49,346 nt of DNA from JBMNRY01 sp050944915 (GTDB lineage Bacteria > Bacillota > Limnochordia > JAAZLZ01): assembly GCA_050944915.1 (NCBI GenBank), contig JBMNRY010000002.1:1-49346 (forward strand). Reading direction: 5' to 3'. The position numbers and the translations under genes were made by a program. Under the pieces are notes generated by a model, which made no database searches, was not told the origin of the DNA, and saw only the letters and a program-made list of their open reading frames with translations. Shown one piece after another: positions 23,915 to 31,439 of the stretch. Position 1 is the first letter of the stretch. Every line of letters starts with the position of its first letter.

Positions 23915-24499
23915 ATGGGCAAGAAGGGAAAGTGGGTTGTCCTGGGCTTGGGACTGACGGTTTTTGTGGCGGGCTTTACCTTCGGGGTGTTCCTCTATTA
24001 CCACCAGATGACCTTTGAGGAAGCTAGTGACCTTTTGCGGGGTGGGGGCACCGGTGGCCTGCCCCAAGGGGATCTAGAAGAAGTCTTAGCCTTAGAGGCC
24101 AATCTGTTGGTGACCATGGTCTATGATGATGGATGTCGGGAAACCCTGCCCGCGAGATTAGTGCCGTCCGATATGGTGGGTAAGACCAGGCGGGAGGTTG
24201 AAGAAGCCTATGGGCAGTGGGCGGTCAAAAGCTTCGGCCCCCGGGAATTAACGGTGGAAAAGCGTGGTGGTCCCTGTCCCCGCCATGCCCAGATGTACTT
24301 AGGTGTTAGTGAGGGACACGTCGCCATTTTCCAAGGTCATCCCCAAGCCGGGGGGCGGGTTCTGCGACGGACGAACATTCTGTTGCGGAATATCCCCGGT
24401 GATGAGCGCAGCGACCTACTACAGGGAATTCCGGTGGCCGATGAAGAAGAAGCCCTCCTGATCCTTGAGGGGATCGGAGAGTCTGAGGGCCGTACATAG
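23915..24499 (+). CDS. bofC: BofC-like protein
   Basis: This 194-residue protein has one N-terminal membrane or signal segment (VVLGLGLTVFVAGFTFGVFL) and an extracytoplasmic part. Its C-terminal region (MYLGVSEGHVAIFQGHP then NIPGDERSDLLQGIPV) resembles the BofC C-terminal domain. In Bacillus, BofC sits in the forespore intermembrane space and delays SpoIVB signalling for sigma-K activation, and bofC lies next to ruvA, as here. The N-terminal BofC part is less clear. The start is ATG 23915 with AAGGAG 8 bp upstream. Confidence 0.7.
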   Translation: MGKKGKWVVLGLGLTVFVAGFTFGVFLYYHQMTFEEASDLLRGGGTGGLPQGDLEEVLALEANLLVTMVYDDGCRETLPARLVPSDMVGKTRREVEEAYGQWAVKSFGPRELTVEKRGGPCPRHAQMYLGVSEGHVAIFQGHPQAGGRVLRRTNILLRNIPGDERSDLLQGIPVADEEEALLILEGIGESEGRT

Positions 24500-24565
24500 C
24501 AGCCTTTCCAATTAGAGGGAAAGGCTTTTCCTTTGTCGAATAAAGGTTCTGAAGGGGGATGCCTT

Positions 24566-25069
24566 GTGGAAGTGATTCTAGGCATTGATCCGGGAACCGC
24601 TTTGACAGGTTATGGGGTGGTGGCCTCTGATCAAAGGAAGCTACACCCCCTTACTTATGGTGTCATTCGAACCAGGGCTGATTTAGATCAGGCCCAGCGG
24701 TTACGGCAAATCTATGATGCCCTCGAGGCATTGATCGATAAATATCATCCGGGAGTTGTCGTCGTTGAACAGTTGTTCTTCAACAAAAACATCCGCAGTG
24801 CCTTGGCCGTGGGCCAAGCCCGGGGCGTGGCCATCTTGGCCGGAGCCCAAGCCGGTCTGCCGGTGGAGGAGTATACGCCGCTGCAGGTGAAACAGGCCTT
24901 AACGGGCCAGGGGCGGGCCGATAAAGAGCAGGTCGCCTATATGGTGAAAATCCTATTGGGTTTGAGGGAAACTCCGAAACCCGATGATGTGACCGATGCT
25001 TTGGCCGTCGCGATTACCCATGCCCATTTAGGAGGCACATTAGCTCTTTGGGAGAGACATAAACTATGA
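24566..25069 (+). CDS. ruvC: Holliday junction resolvase RuvC
   Basis: RuvC cuts Holliday junctions in recombination repair. The 167-residue protein shows the RNase H-like active site: Asp in ILGIDPG, Glu in VVVEQLFFNKN, and the Asp pair in DDVTDALAVAI. The start is GTG 24566 with AAGGGGG 7 bp upstream. ruvA starts in an ATGA-type overlap, so ruvC, ruvA and ruvB are coupled. Confidence 0.95.
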   Translation: MEVILGIDPGTALTGYGVVASDQRKLHPLTYGVIRTRADLDQAQRLRQIYDALEALIDKYHPGVVVVEQLFFNKNIRSALAVGQARGVAILAGAQAGLPVEEYTPLQVKQALTGQGRADKEQVAYMVKILLGLRETPKPDDVTDALAVAITHAHLGGTLALWERHKL

Positions 25070-25641
25070 TTGCCACACTCCGTGGTCAAATTATCGCTAG
25101 GGGAACCGAACACGTGGTCTTAGATGTGGGTGGGATCGGTTTTATGGTCTATGTTCCCTTATCCTTGTGGGAAAGGTTAGGGGAAACCGACTCGACCTTG
25201 ACCTTATATACTTATTTACATGTTCGGGATGATGCCCTAACCCTATATGGTTTTGGGACCCGGGAAGAGGAAGGGCTATTTCGCCAATTGATCACCGTTT
25301 CGGGTCTAGGACCCAAATCGGCTTTGAAGATCCTATCGGCCATCGATCCCAGGGAGTTCCGCCAGGCGGTCATGACGGGCGATATGGCCCTTTTGACTAC
25401 CTTGCCGGGGATTGGGAAAAAGACGGCCCAGCGGATTCTCTTGGAATTGAAAGATAAATTGGTCGACGAAGAGATCCCCTCTCTACCTCAGGGCTCCCCC
25501 GGAGCCGATGCCTTGGCGGCTTTGTTGGCTTTAGGATACAGCCAAGCTGAAGCCGCGGCGGCGTTACAAAAGACTGAAGGGGAGACGGGGGATCTAACGG
25601 TGGAAGAAATGGTGCGTCGGGCCTTGAGCCATCTAATCTAA
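25066..25641 (+). CDS. ruvA: Holliday junction DNA helicase subunit RuvA
   Basis: RuvA binds the four-way junction and loads RuvB. The 191-residue protein has the N-terminal OB fold (MIATLRGQIIARGTEHVV), two helix-hairpin-helix motifs (VSGLGPKSALKILSAID, LPGIGKKTAQRILLEL) and the C-terminal RuvB-binding helix bundle (ALGYSQAEAAAAL). It overlaps ruvC by 4 bp. Confidence 0.95.
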   Translation: MIATLRGQIIARGTEHVVLDVGGIGFMVYVPLSLWERLGETDSTLTLYTYLHVRDDALTLYGFGTREEEGLFRQLITVSGLGPKSALKILSAIDPREFRQAVMTGDMALLTTLPGIGKKTAQRILLELKDKLVDEEIPSLPQGSPGADALAALLALGYSQAEAAAALQKTEGETGDLTVEEMVRRALSHLI

Positions 25642-25653
25642 GGAGGTCTCATA

Positions 25654-26685
25654 ATGGAGAAACGGGTTCTCTCCAATGATCATTGGCCCGAAGAAATAGA
25701 GTTAGAAGCCAGTTTGCGGCCCCGTCAACTGACCGAGTTCATCGGCCAGAAAAAGGTCGTAGAGAATCTGCAGATTTTCATCGCCGCGGCCAAGCAACGA
25801 CGGGAAGCTTTAGATCATGTGCTCCTCTACGGCCCCCCCGGTTTGGGCAAAACTTCCCTGGCCCATATTATCGCCGGGGAGATGGGTGTGGGCATTCGAA
25901 CCACGTCGGGACCGGCAATAGAAAGGACGGGAGATTTAGTCGCCCTATTGAGTAATTTAGAACCGGGGGAAGTCTTATTCATCGATGAAATTCATCGGCT
26001 CAATCGGGCGGTGGAGGAAGTCCTCTATCCCGCCATGGAAGACGGAGTCGTCGATATCATGATCGGCAAAGGCCCCGGGGCCCGTTCGGTGCGGTTGGAA
26101 CTAAATCCCTTTACCCTGGTGGGAGCCACCACCAGAGCGGGGATGTTAACCTCCCCGTTAAGGGATCGTTTTGGAGTCATTAGTCGGATGGACTTTTACG
26201 AACCGGAGGAATTACAAGCCATTATCAGCCGCTCCGCACAAATCCTGGGGGTGGAGATCGATGGAGAAGGAGCCCTCGAGTTGGCCAGCCGGTCCCGGGG
26301 GACCCCCCGGGTCGCCAACCGATTGTTAAGAAGGGTGCGGGATTTTGCTCAAGTTCAAGGGACGGGTAAAATCACCGGGCCCATGGCTCGCCAGGCCTTG
26401 GAAATGTTGGAAGTCGATCCCTTAGGCCTCGATGGGACCGATTGTATGTTGTTGCGGACGATTATCGAAAAATTCGACGGAGGGCCCGTCGGTTTAGATA
26501 CCTTGGCGGCGGTGATCAATGAAGCCAAGGATACTATTGAAGATGTCCATGAGCCCTATTTGCTTCAGAAGGGGTTTCTCCAGCGGACTCCCCGGGGACG
26601 GGTGGCTACCCGGCGGGCTTATGAACATTTCCGGTTACAATACCAGGGAGAACTTTTTGAGGAGGGCTGGAAATGCCGGAATTAG
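25654..26685 (+). CDS. ruvB: Holliday junction DNA helicase RuvB
   Basis: RuvB is the AAA+ motor of branch migration. Visible are the Walker A LLYGPPGLGKTSLAH, the Walker B EVLFIDEIHRLNR, sensor 1 LVGATTRAGML, the Arg-finger region PLRDRFGV, and the C-terminal winged helix (QRTPRGRVATRRAYEHF). The 343-residue length is normal. It follows ruvA by 12 bp with AAGGAGGT as ribosome site, and the next gene overlaps it by 13 bp. Confidence 0.97.
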   Translation: MEKRVLSNDHWPEEIELEASLRPRQLTEFIGQKKVVENLQIFIAAAKQRREALDHVLLYGPPGLGKTSLAHIIAGEMGVGIRTTSGPAIERTGDLVALLSNLEPGEVLFIDEIHRLNRAVEEVLYPAMEDGVVDIMIGKGPGARSVRLELNPFTLVGATTRAGMLTSPLRDRFGVISRMDFYEPEELQAIISRSAQILGVEIDGEGALELASRSRGTPRVANRLLRRVRDFAQVQGTGKITGPMARQALEMLEVDPLGLDGTDCMLLRTIIEKFDGGPVGLDTLAAVINEAKDTIEDVHEPYLLQKGFLQRTPRGRVATRRAYEHFRLQYQGELFEEGWKCRN

Positions 26686-26897
26686 GTCGGCTGTTCATCA
26701 CCTTAGGCATCGTTCTAGTTGCCGTAGGAGCCTTAATGAGCTTTGCCGGTCGTCTGCCCTTTAACCTGTTTCGGCTGCCGGGGGATATTTTCATCCGAAG
26801 GGAAGGTTTTACCTTTGTTTTCCCCATTACCAGCAGCATACTCATCAGCATCATTCTTTCCCTTTGCTTTTACCTCTTCCGCCGTTTCGGCGGATAA
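26673..26897 (+). CDS. DUF2905 family membrane protein
   Basis: This 74-residue protein has two membrane helices (LFITLGIVLVAVGALMSFAG and a C-terminal one) with the conserved turn LPFNLFRLPGDIFIRRE between them. The function of the family is unknown, but it is often found beside ruvB. The ATG overlaps the end of ruvB, with GAGGAGGG upstream. Confidence 0.9.
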   Translation: MPELGRLFITLGIVLVAVGALMSFAGRLPFNLFRLPGDIFIRREGFTFVFPITSSILISIILSLCFYLFRRFGG

Positions 26898-26934
26898 ACC
26901 TGTAAACAGACGGGTAATCTAGTGCAGAGAAGGG

Positions 26935-27672
26935 ATGTTATTGGCCCTTTATCGAACGGAAGGTATAGTTTTGCGGACCCGAAATTTGGGGGAAGCCGAT
27001 AAAATCGTCACCTTGTTGACTAAGGATGAAGGGAAAATCCGGGCAGCCGCTTCCGGAGCGCGGCGGATGCGCAGTCGATTACTAGCCTTATGCCAACCCT
27101 TTGTCCATGGGAAGTTTCTTCTCTTTCGGGGCAAGAATCTTGACCGACTCAGTCAAGGGGAGCTTCTTAACCCTTATCGAGTATTGCGGGAAGATTTGTC
27201 GACCATGGCTTTAGCCGCTTATTTTGCGGAACTGGTCGATGTTTTCCTGGAAGAAAGGGATCCCCATGAAGACCTTTTCTTGCTATTAGCCAATACCTTC
27301 ACTTGGTTGGCTGATATGGGACCAAGTACGACTTTAGCCCGTTACTTCGAACTCCACTTGTTGAGTTACACCGGGTATCGACCTCAACTGGACCGCTGCG
27401 TCGGTTGTGGGGCCCCAGGAGAGGGTTTTAGTGTGGAGCGGGGCGGTATGGTTTGCAGCGCTTGTCAACCTTCGGGAGTTCCCCTTTTGAGTCCAGGGAC
27501 CTGGGAGATGTTACGCCAGTTGGCCCGAGGCCGGCTCAGGATCGTAGGGATCTTAAAACCTTCGGAAAGCATCAGCCGGGAAATGGAAGGGGTTTTAAGT
27601 TCCTATATCAGTTTCCACGGCCAGCGGCCCATAAAATCGGTAGATTTCTTACGCTCCATCGGAGGAGGTTAG
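26935..27672 (+). CDS. recO: DNA repair protein RecO
   Basis: RecO loads RecA onto SSB-coated DNA in gap repair. The N-terminal OB fold is seen (TEGIVLRTRNLGEADKIVTL, then GKIRAAASGARR). The C-terminal part has a zinc finger (CVGCG and CSACQPSG). The 245-residue length is usual. The ATG at 26935 touches the GAGAAGGG ribosome site, so the in-frame TTG at 26941, with 6-bp spacing, may be the true start. Confidence 0.95.
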   Translation: MLLALYRTEGIVLRTRNLGEADKIVTLLTKDEGKIRAAASGARRMRSRLLALCQPFVHGKFLLFRGKNLDRLSQGELLNPYRVLREDLSTMALAAYFAELVDVFLEERDPHEDLFLLLANTFTWLADMGPSTTLARYFELHLLSYTGYRPQLDRCVGCGAPGEGFSVERGGMVCSACQPSGVPLLSPGTWEMLRQLARGRLRIVGILKPSESISREMEGVLSSYISFHGQRPIKSVDFLRSIGGG

Positions 27673-27675
27673 GCT

Positions 27676-28059
27676 ATGGGTAGTTTCGATGAACTGGAGA
27701 AGATCGACATCCTGCGTCGACGGGCTAATTTAAGTTATACCCAAGCGAAGGAACTCCTCGACGCAGCCCAGGGGGATATCGTCCAGGCCCTGGTTTTGGC
27801 GGAGCAGGAGGGCAGCGGTCTTTCGGAAGAATTGGAAGCTAAAGGCCGGGAGGCCCTCGGACGGGCCCAAGATCTTTTGAAGAAGGGCAATCGGGTGCGG
27901 TTACGGGTCCGCCGAGGAGAAGATGTATTGATGGATATTCCGGTGGCGGCCGGTTTGTTAGGTACCGCCCTCTTGCCTAAACTGGCTTTGTTGGGTGGTG
28001 TGGCTTGTATTGCCACCAAGTGTAGTCTAGAAGTGGTGAAAAAGGACGAAGAAGACTAG
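27676..28059 (+). CDS. DUF4342 domain protein
   Basis: This 127-residue protein starts with a UBA-like helical segment (KIDILRRRANLSYTQAKELL, then AAQGDIVQALVLAEQ). After a charged linker comes a DUF4342-type domain (RVRLRVRRGEDVLMDIPV) with a glycine-rich hydrophobic stretch (LLGTALLPKLALLGGVACIA). The function is unknown. It starts 3 bp after recO with GGAGGAGG, so it is in the same operon, and its end abuts the glyQS promoter. Confidence 0.75.
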   Translation: MGSFDELEKIDILRRRANLSYTQAKELLDAAQGDIVQALVLAEQEGSGLSEELEAKGREALGRAQDLLKKGNRVRLRVRRGEDVLMDIPVAAGLLGTALLPKLALLGGVACIATKCSLEVVKKDEED

Positions 28060-28088
28060 TTGACAGTTGGGTGCAGATTAGGTACTAT
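28060..28088 (+). promoter_or_regulatory. Strong sigma-A promoter of the glyQS T-box transcript
   Basis: The consensus -35 TTGACA (28060-28065) is followed after 17 bp by the -10 TACTAT (28083-28088). The start site would be near 28095. Confidence 0.8.
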
Positions 28089-28094
28089 ATGGTA

Positions 28095-28306
28095 GGTTAA
28101 TATGGTTGACGGCGATGAATAAGCAGATGGTAAGATTTGGGTATAGCCAGCGAATCCGGGTGGGTGGGAGCCGGATCTATACTGCTTACCAGGGCACTTG
28201 GGAGCCGGAAGTCAAAGGAGGGGGCGCCGACGGCGCCAATCAGGGTGGAACCGCGGAAGGATACCTTTCGTCCCTGGTCAGCAGACCAGGTTCGAAGGGT
28301 TTTTGA
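28095..28306 (+). promoter_or_regulatory. Glycyl T-box leader with terminator
   Basis: This is a T-box riboswitch that reads uncharged tRNA-Gly. Stem I is visible: GGTAAG / CTTACC near the base, GTATAG / CTATAC, then ATCCGG / CCGGAT closing the apical GTGGGTGGGAG loop. The antiterminator T-box sequence AGGGTGGAACCGCGG is at 28242-28256. The terminator pairs CCTGGTC (28273-28279) with GACCAGG (28284-28290), extended by CCTT/AAGG, followed by TTTTT. A GGC at 28193-28195 is a possible specifier, but I am not sure of the exact loop. Low charged tRNA-Gly should increase glyQS expression. Confidence 0.9.
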
Positions 28307-28325
28307 TTTTTAAGGGGGTGTTGCT

Positions 28326-29210
28326 ATGAATTTGCAAGAGATGATTTTGACTCTCCAAAGCTATTGGGCCCAGCAAAATTGTCTAATCCAGCAACCTTAT
28401 GACATGGAAGTAGGCGCCGGGACGATGCATCCGGCTACCTGTTTGTGGGTGCTGGGACCGGAGCCTTGGAATGTGGCCTACGTCCAACCATCTCGTCGTC
28501 CTGCCGATGGGCGCTATGGAGAAAACCCCAATCGCCTCCAGCATTATTATCAATACCAAGTCATCATGAAACCGTCGCCCGATAATATCCAGGAGTTGTA
28601 CCTGGAAAGTCTGCGGGCCCTAGGCATCCCACCGGAAGAGCACGATATCCGCTTTGTGGAAGATGACTGGGAATCACCAACCCTTGGTGCCTGGGGGCTC
28701 GGGTGGGAAGTCTGGTTAGATGGCATGGAGGTTACCCAATTCACCTATTTCCAACAGGTTGGTGGGATCGATCTTAACCCCGTGGCTGTGGAGATTACCT
28801 ACGGGGTCGAAAGATTAGCCATGTTCATCCAGAAAAAAGACAGCCTATTTGATCTAGAATGGGTGGGCGATGTCACCTATGGCGATGTTTTTCAGCATAA
28901 TGAGTTAGAGTACTCCCGTTACAATTTCGAAATCGCCGATGTGGCCACCCTGTTTAAGCTCTTTGATATGTACGAAAGGGAAGCGGAAGCAATCCTCGCC
29001 CAAGATGTGGTCCTTCCGGCCTACGATTATGTCTTAAAGTGTTCCCATACCTTTAACCTCCTCGATGCCCGGGGGGCTATTAGTGTCACGGAACGGACCG
29101 GTTACATCGCCCGGGTGCGAAATCTGGCCCGTCGTTGTGCAGAAAAATTCCTAGCTCAGCGGGAAAGGCTAGGTTTTCCCTTATTGGCAAAAGGTGGTGC
29201 AGAGGCATGA
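28326..29210 (+). CDS. glyQ: Glycyl-tRNA synthetase alpha subunit
   Basis: GlyQ is the catalytic class II subunit of the tetrameric bacterial glycyl-tRNA synthetase. It is 294 residues, with the typical start MNLQEMILTLQSYWAQQNC, then DMEVGAGTMHPATCLWVLGP, VAYVQPSRRPADGRYGENPN, and motif 3 (EITYGVERLAMFIQ). It is controlled by the T-box leader upstream. The stop codon overlaps the glyS ATG (ATGA). Confidence 0.97.
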   Translation: MNLQEMILTLQSYWAQQNCLIQQPYDMEVGAGTMHPATCLWVLGPEPWNVAYVQPSRRPADGRYGENPNRLQHYYQYQVIMKPSPDNIQELYLESLRALGIPPEEHDIRFVEDDWESPTLGAWGLGWEVWLDGMEVTQFTYFQQVGGIDLNPVAVEITYGVERLAMFIQKKDSLFDLEWVGDVTYGDVFQHNELEYSRYNFEIADVATLFKLFDMYEREAEAILAQDVVLPAYDYVLKCSHTFNLLDARGAISVTERTGYIARVRNLARRCAEKFLAQRERLGFPLLAKGGAEA

Positions 29211-31270
29211 AGCAAGATCTCCTGTTCGAAATCGGTTTAGAAGAACTGCCGGCGCGGATGGTTGATTCGGGCATGGCCAATCTCAAAGCCAAGGGAGAGG
29301 AACTCCTGGCGGAATACCGCCTGGACCACGGGGAAATCATGGTTTGGGGTACACCCCGCCGTTTGACCCTCTATGTGCGGGATGTGGCTTGCCGCCAGGC
29401 CGATTTAGTAGAAGAAGCCAAGGGACCGGCCAAGAAGATCGCCTTCGATGAAGAGGGTCGACCGACCAAGGCGGCCATCGGTTTTGCCAAAGGTCACGGT
29501 ATCCCTTTAGAAGACTTGGAAGTCCGAAGTCTGCCCCAAGGGGAGTATGTCTTTGCTCAAATTAAGAAGGCGGGCCTACCGGCCATCGATGTTTTGCCCC
29601 AGTTTTGTACCCGGTTGATCGATTCCCTATCCTTTCCCAAGAATATGCGCTGGGGAAGCTATGATTACCGCTTCGCCAGGCCAATTCGTTGGCTGGTAGG
29701 TCTTTTCGGTGATCAGCTGATCCCCTTTAGCGTCGCCGGTGTGGATAGCGGGCGGACCACCAGAGGCCATCGCTTTATCCACCCTCAACCGGTAGAGCTG
29801 ACAAGGCCCGATGAATACCTTGAAGTGTTGGAAAGGGCTGGCGTCTTGGTCGATCCCCAATTACGCCGGGAGAGAATTAAGCAACAAATCGAAGAGGCGG
29901 CCCAGGAGGCCGGTGGCCAGGTTCTGCTCGATGAAGATTTGTTGGCCGAAGTGACGAACTTGGTCGAGTATCCCCGGGCCATTTGGGGGGAATTCGATGC
30001 CAGTTATTTGAGCCTGCCCCGGGAGGTATTGATCACTCCCATGCGGGAACACCAACGCTATTTCCCCGTCCTCGATGGGCAAGGTCGGCTCCTTAATCGC
30101 TTCATCACCGTGGCCAACGGTCAAGGGGACCGGCAAAAGGTCCGTCAGGGTAATGAAAAGGTTCTCGCTGCTCGCTTGGCCGACGCTCAGTTTTTCTGGG
30201 AGACCGATCAGCGCCTACCTTTGGCCGATTACGTGGAACGGTTGGACCAGATTGTATTCCAAGAGGAATTGGGTACCGTTTACGACAAAGTCCAACGGGT
30301 CCAATCCTTAGTTGATAAATTGGCTGCGGAGCTTAAGGTTGGCCAGGAGACCAAAGGGATCGCGATCCGGGGTGCCTATTTAGCCAAGGCCGATTTGGTG
30401 ACCAATATGGTCGGTGAATTTCCCGAATTACAGGGGGTCATGGGCCGTGAATACGCCCTCAGGTCGGGAGAATCCCCGGAAGTAGCCCAGGTAGTCTATG
30501 AACACTACCTACCCCGGTGGTCCGGAGACCGGCTGCCGGAAAGCACGCCCGGCGCTATAGTGAGCATCGCCGATAAACTAGATACCATCGTCGGCTGCTT
30601 TGCCATCGGCTTGCTTCCCACAGGCTCCCAAGATCCCTATGCTTTAAGGCGGCAGGCCTTAGGTATTATCAACATCATGTTGGAGCAGTCTTTAGATGTT
30701 TCCTTGCCTTCGTTGATTAAGCTGGCGGCGGCGGGATACGACCGGACCATCGAGGCCAGTTCTGTAGAAGAGGTTCATCGGTTCTTTATGGGCCGTTTGC
30801 GGGGTATTCTCTCGGAACGGGGTGTTCGCTACGATGTTATCGATAGCGTTATCGCCGTCGAGCAGGAACATCTACCCCAAATCATCGCTCGCACGGAGGC
30901 CATCCAACAGGTCCTGTCTGCTCCAGAATTCGAAGTTTTGCTGACCGCTTGTCAGCGGGTGGGCAATTTGGCGTCCAAAGCCGAGGACGAACAGCTCGAT
31001 CCCCAGCTTTTCCAAGAACCGGAAGAAGTGACTTTATATGAAAGCTATCTAGATATTCGAAGCAAGGTAGAAAAGGCTGTAAGTGGGCAAGATTATAGGG
31101 GAGCTTTGCAGGTATTGGCTCAACTCAAGGAGCCCATCAATGCCTTTTTTGATGCGGTCTTGGTTATGAGCGATGATCCGGCCATCCGCAAGAATCGACT
31201 AGCTCTGCTCAAGGCACTGACAAACCTTTTCCAGCGGATCTGTGATTTCAGTCTCATTGTCGGAACATGA
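29207..31270 (+). CDS. glyS: Glycyl-tRNA synthetase beta subunit
   Basis: GlyS is the tRNA-recognising beta subunit. The 687-residue protein begins MKQDLLFEIGLEELPARMV, has RWGSYDYRFARPIRW and TPMREHQRYFPVLD in the first half, and GEFPELQGVMGREYAL followed by an HD-like domain with IADKLDTIVGCFAIGL. The C-terminus resembles an anticodon-binding domain. I chose ATG 29207, which overlaps the glyQ stop; the upstream part of the frame lies inside glyQ. Confidence 0.97.
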   Translation: MKQDLLFEIGLEELPARMVDSGMANLKAKGEELLAEYRLDHGEIMVWGTPRRLTLYVRDVACRQADLVEEAKGPAKKIAFDEEGRPTKAAIGFAKGHGIPLEDLEVRSLPQGEYVFAQIKKAGLPAIDVLPQFCTRLIDSLSFPKNMRWGSYDYRFARPIRWLVGLFGDQLIPFSVAGVDSGRTTRGHRFIHPQPVELTRPDEYLEVLERAGVLVDPQLRRERIKQQIEEAAQEAGGQVLLDEDLLAEVTNLVEYPRAIWGEFDASYLSLPREVLITPMREHQRYFPVLDGQGRLLNRFITVANGQGDRQKVRQGNEKVLAARLADAQFFWETDQRLPLADYVERLDQIVFQEELGTVYDKVQRVQSLVDKLAAELKVGQETKGIAIRGAYLAKADLVTNMVGEFPELQGVMGREYALRSGESPEVAQVVYEHYLPRWSGDRLPESTPGAIVSIADKLDTIVGCFAIGLLPTGSQDPYALRRQALGIINIMLEQSLDVSLPSLIKLAAAGYDRTIEASSVEEVHRFFMGRLRGILSERGVRYDVIDSVIAVEQEHLPQIIARTEAIQQVLSAPEFEVLLTACQRVGNLASKAEDEQLDPQLFQEPEEVTLYESYLDIRSKVEKAVSGQDYRGALQVLAQLKEPINAFFDAVLVMSDDPAIRKNRLALLKALTNLFQRICDFSLIVGT

Positions 31271-31394
31271 ATTTTTTTCTCGGGAAAGAAGGAATGTCGG
31301 TCTAAGGCTAGAATATAACTGGGGTGTTATTTCCAAATCAGGCAGTTTTTGGCCGAAGAGGCCAATTGCAAATATGTTGGGAAGAATATGAGGC

Positions 31395-31409
31395 GAGAGC
31401 TTAGCTCTC
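31395..31409 (+). promoter_or_regulatory. Hairpin in the ppdK leader
   Basis: GAGAGC-TTA-GCTCTC is a perfect 6-bp hairpin about 30 bp before the ppdK start. It has no T-run, so it is more likely an mRNA-stabilising element than a terminator. I see no certain promoter in the 169-bp gap. Confidence 0.35.
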
Positions 31410-31439
31410 AGCCAAAGCAAGGAAGGGAGAGGAACTAGG

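Noticed and set aside
28106..28306. A 66-codon frame upstream of glyQ
   Set aside because: It lies entirely within the T-box leader RNA, whose structure explains the sequence.
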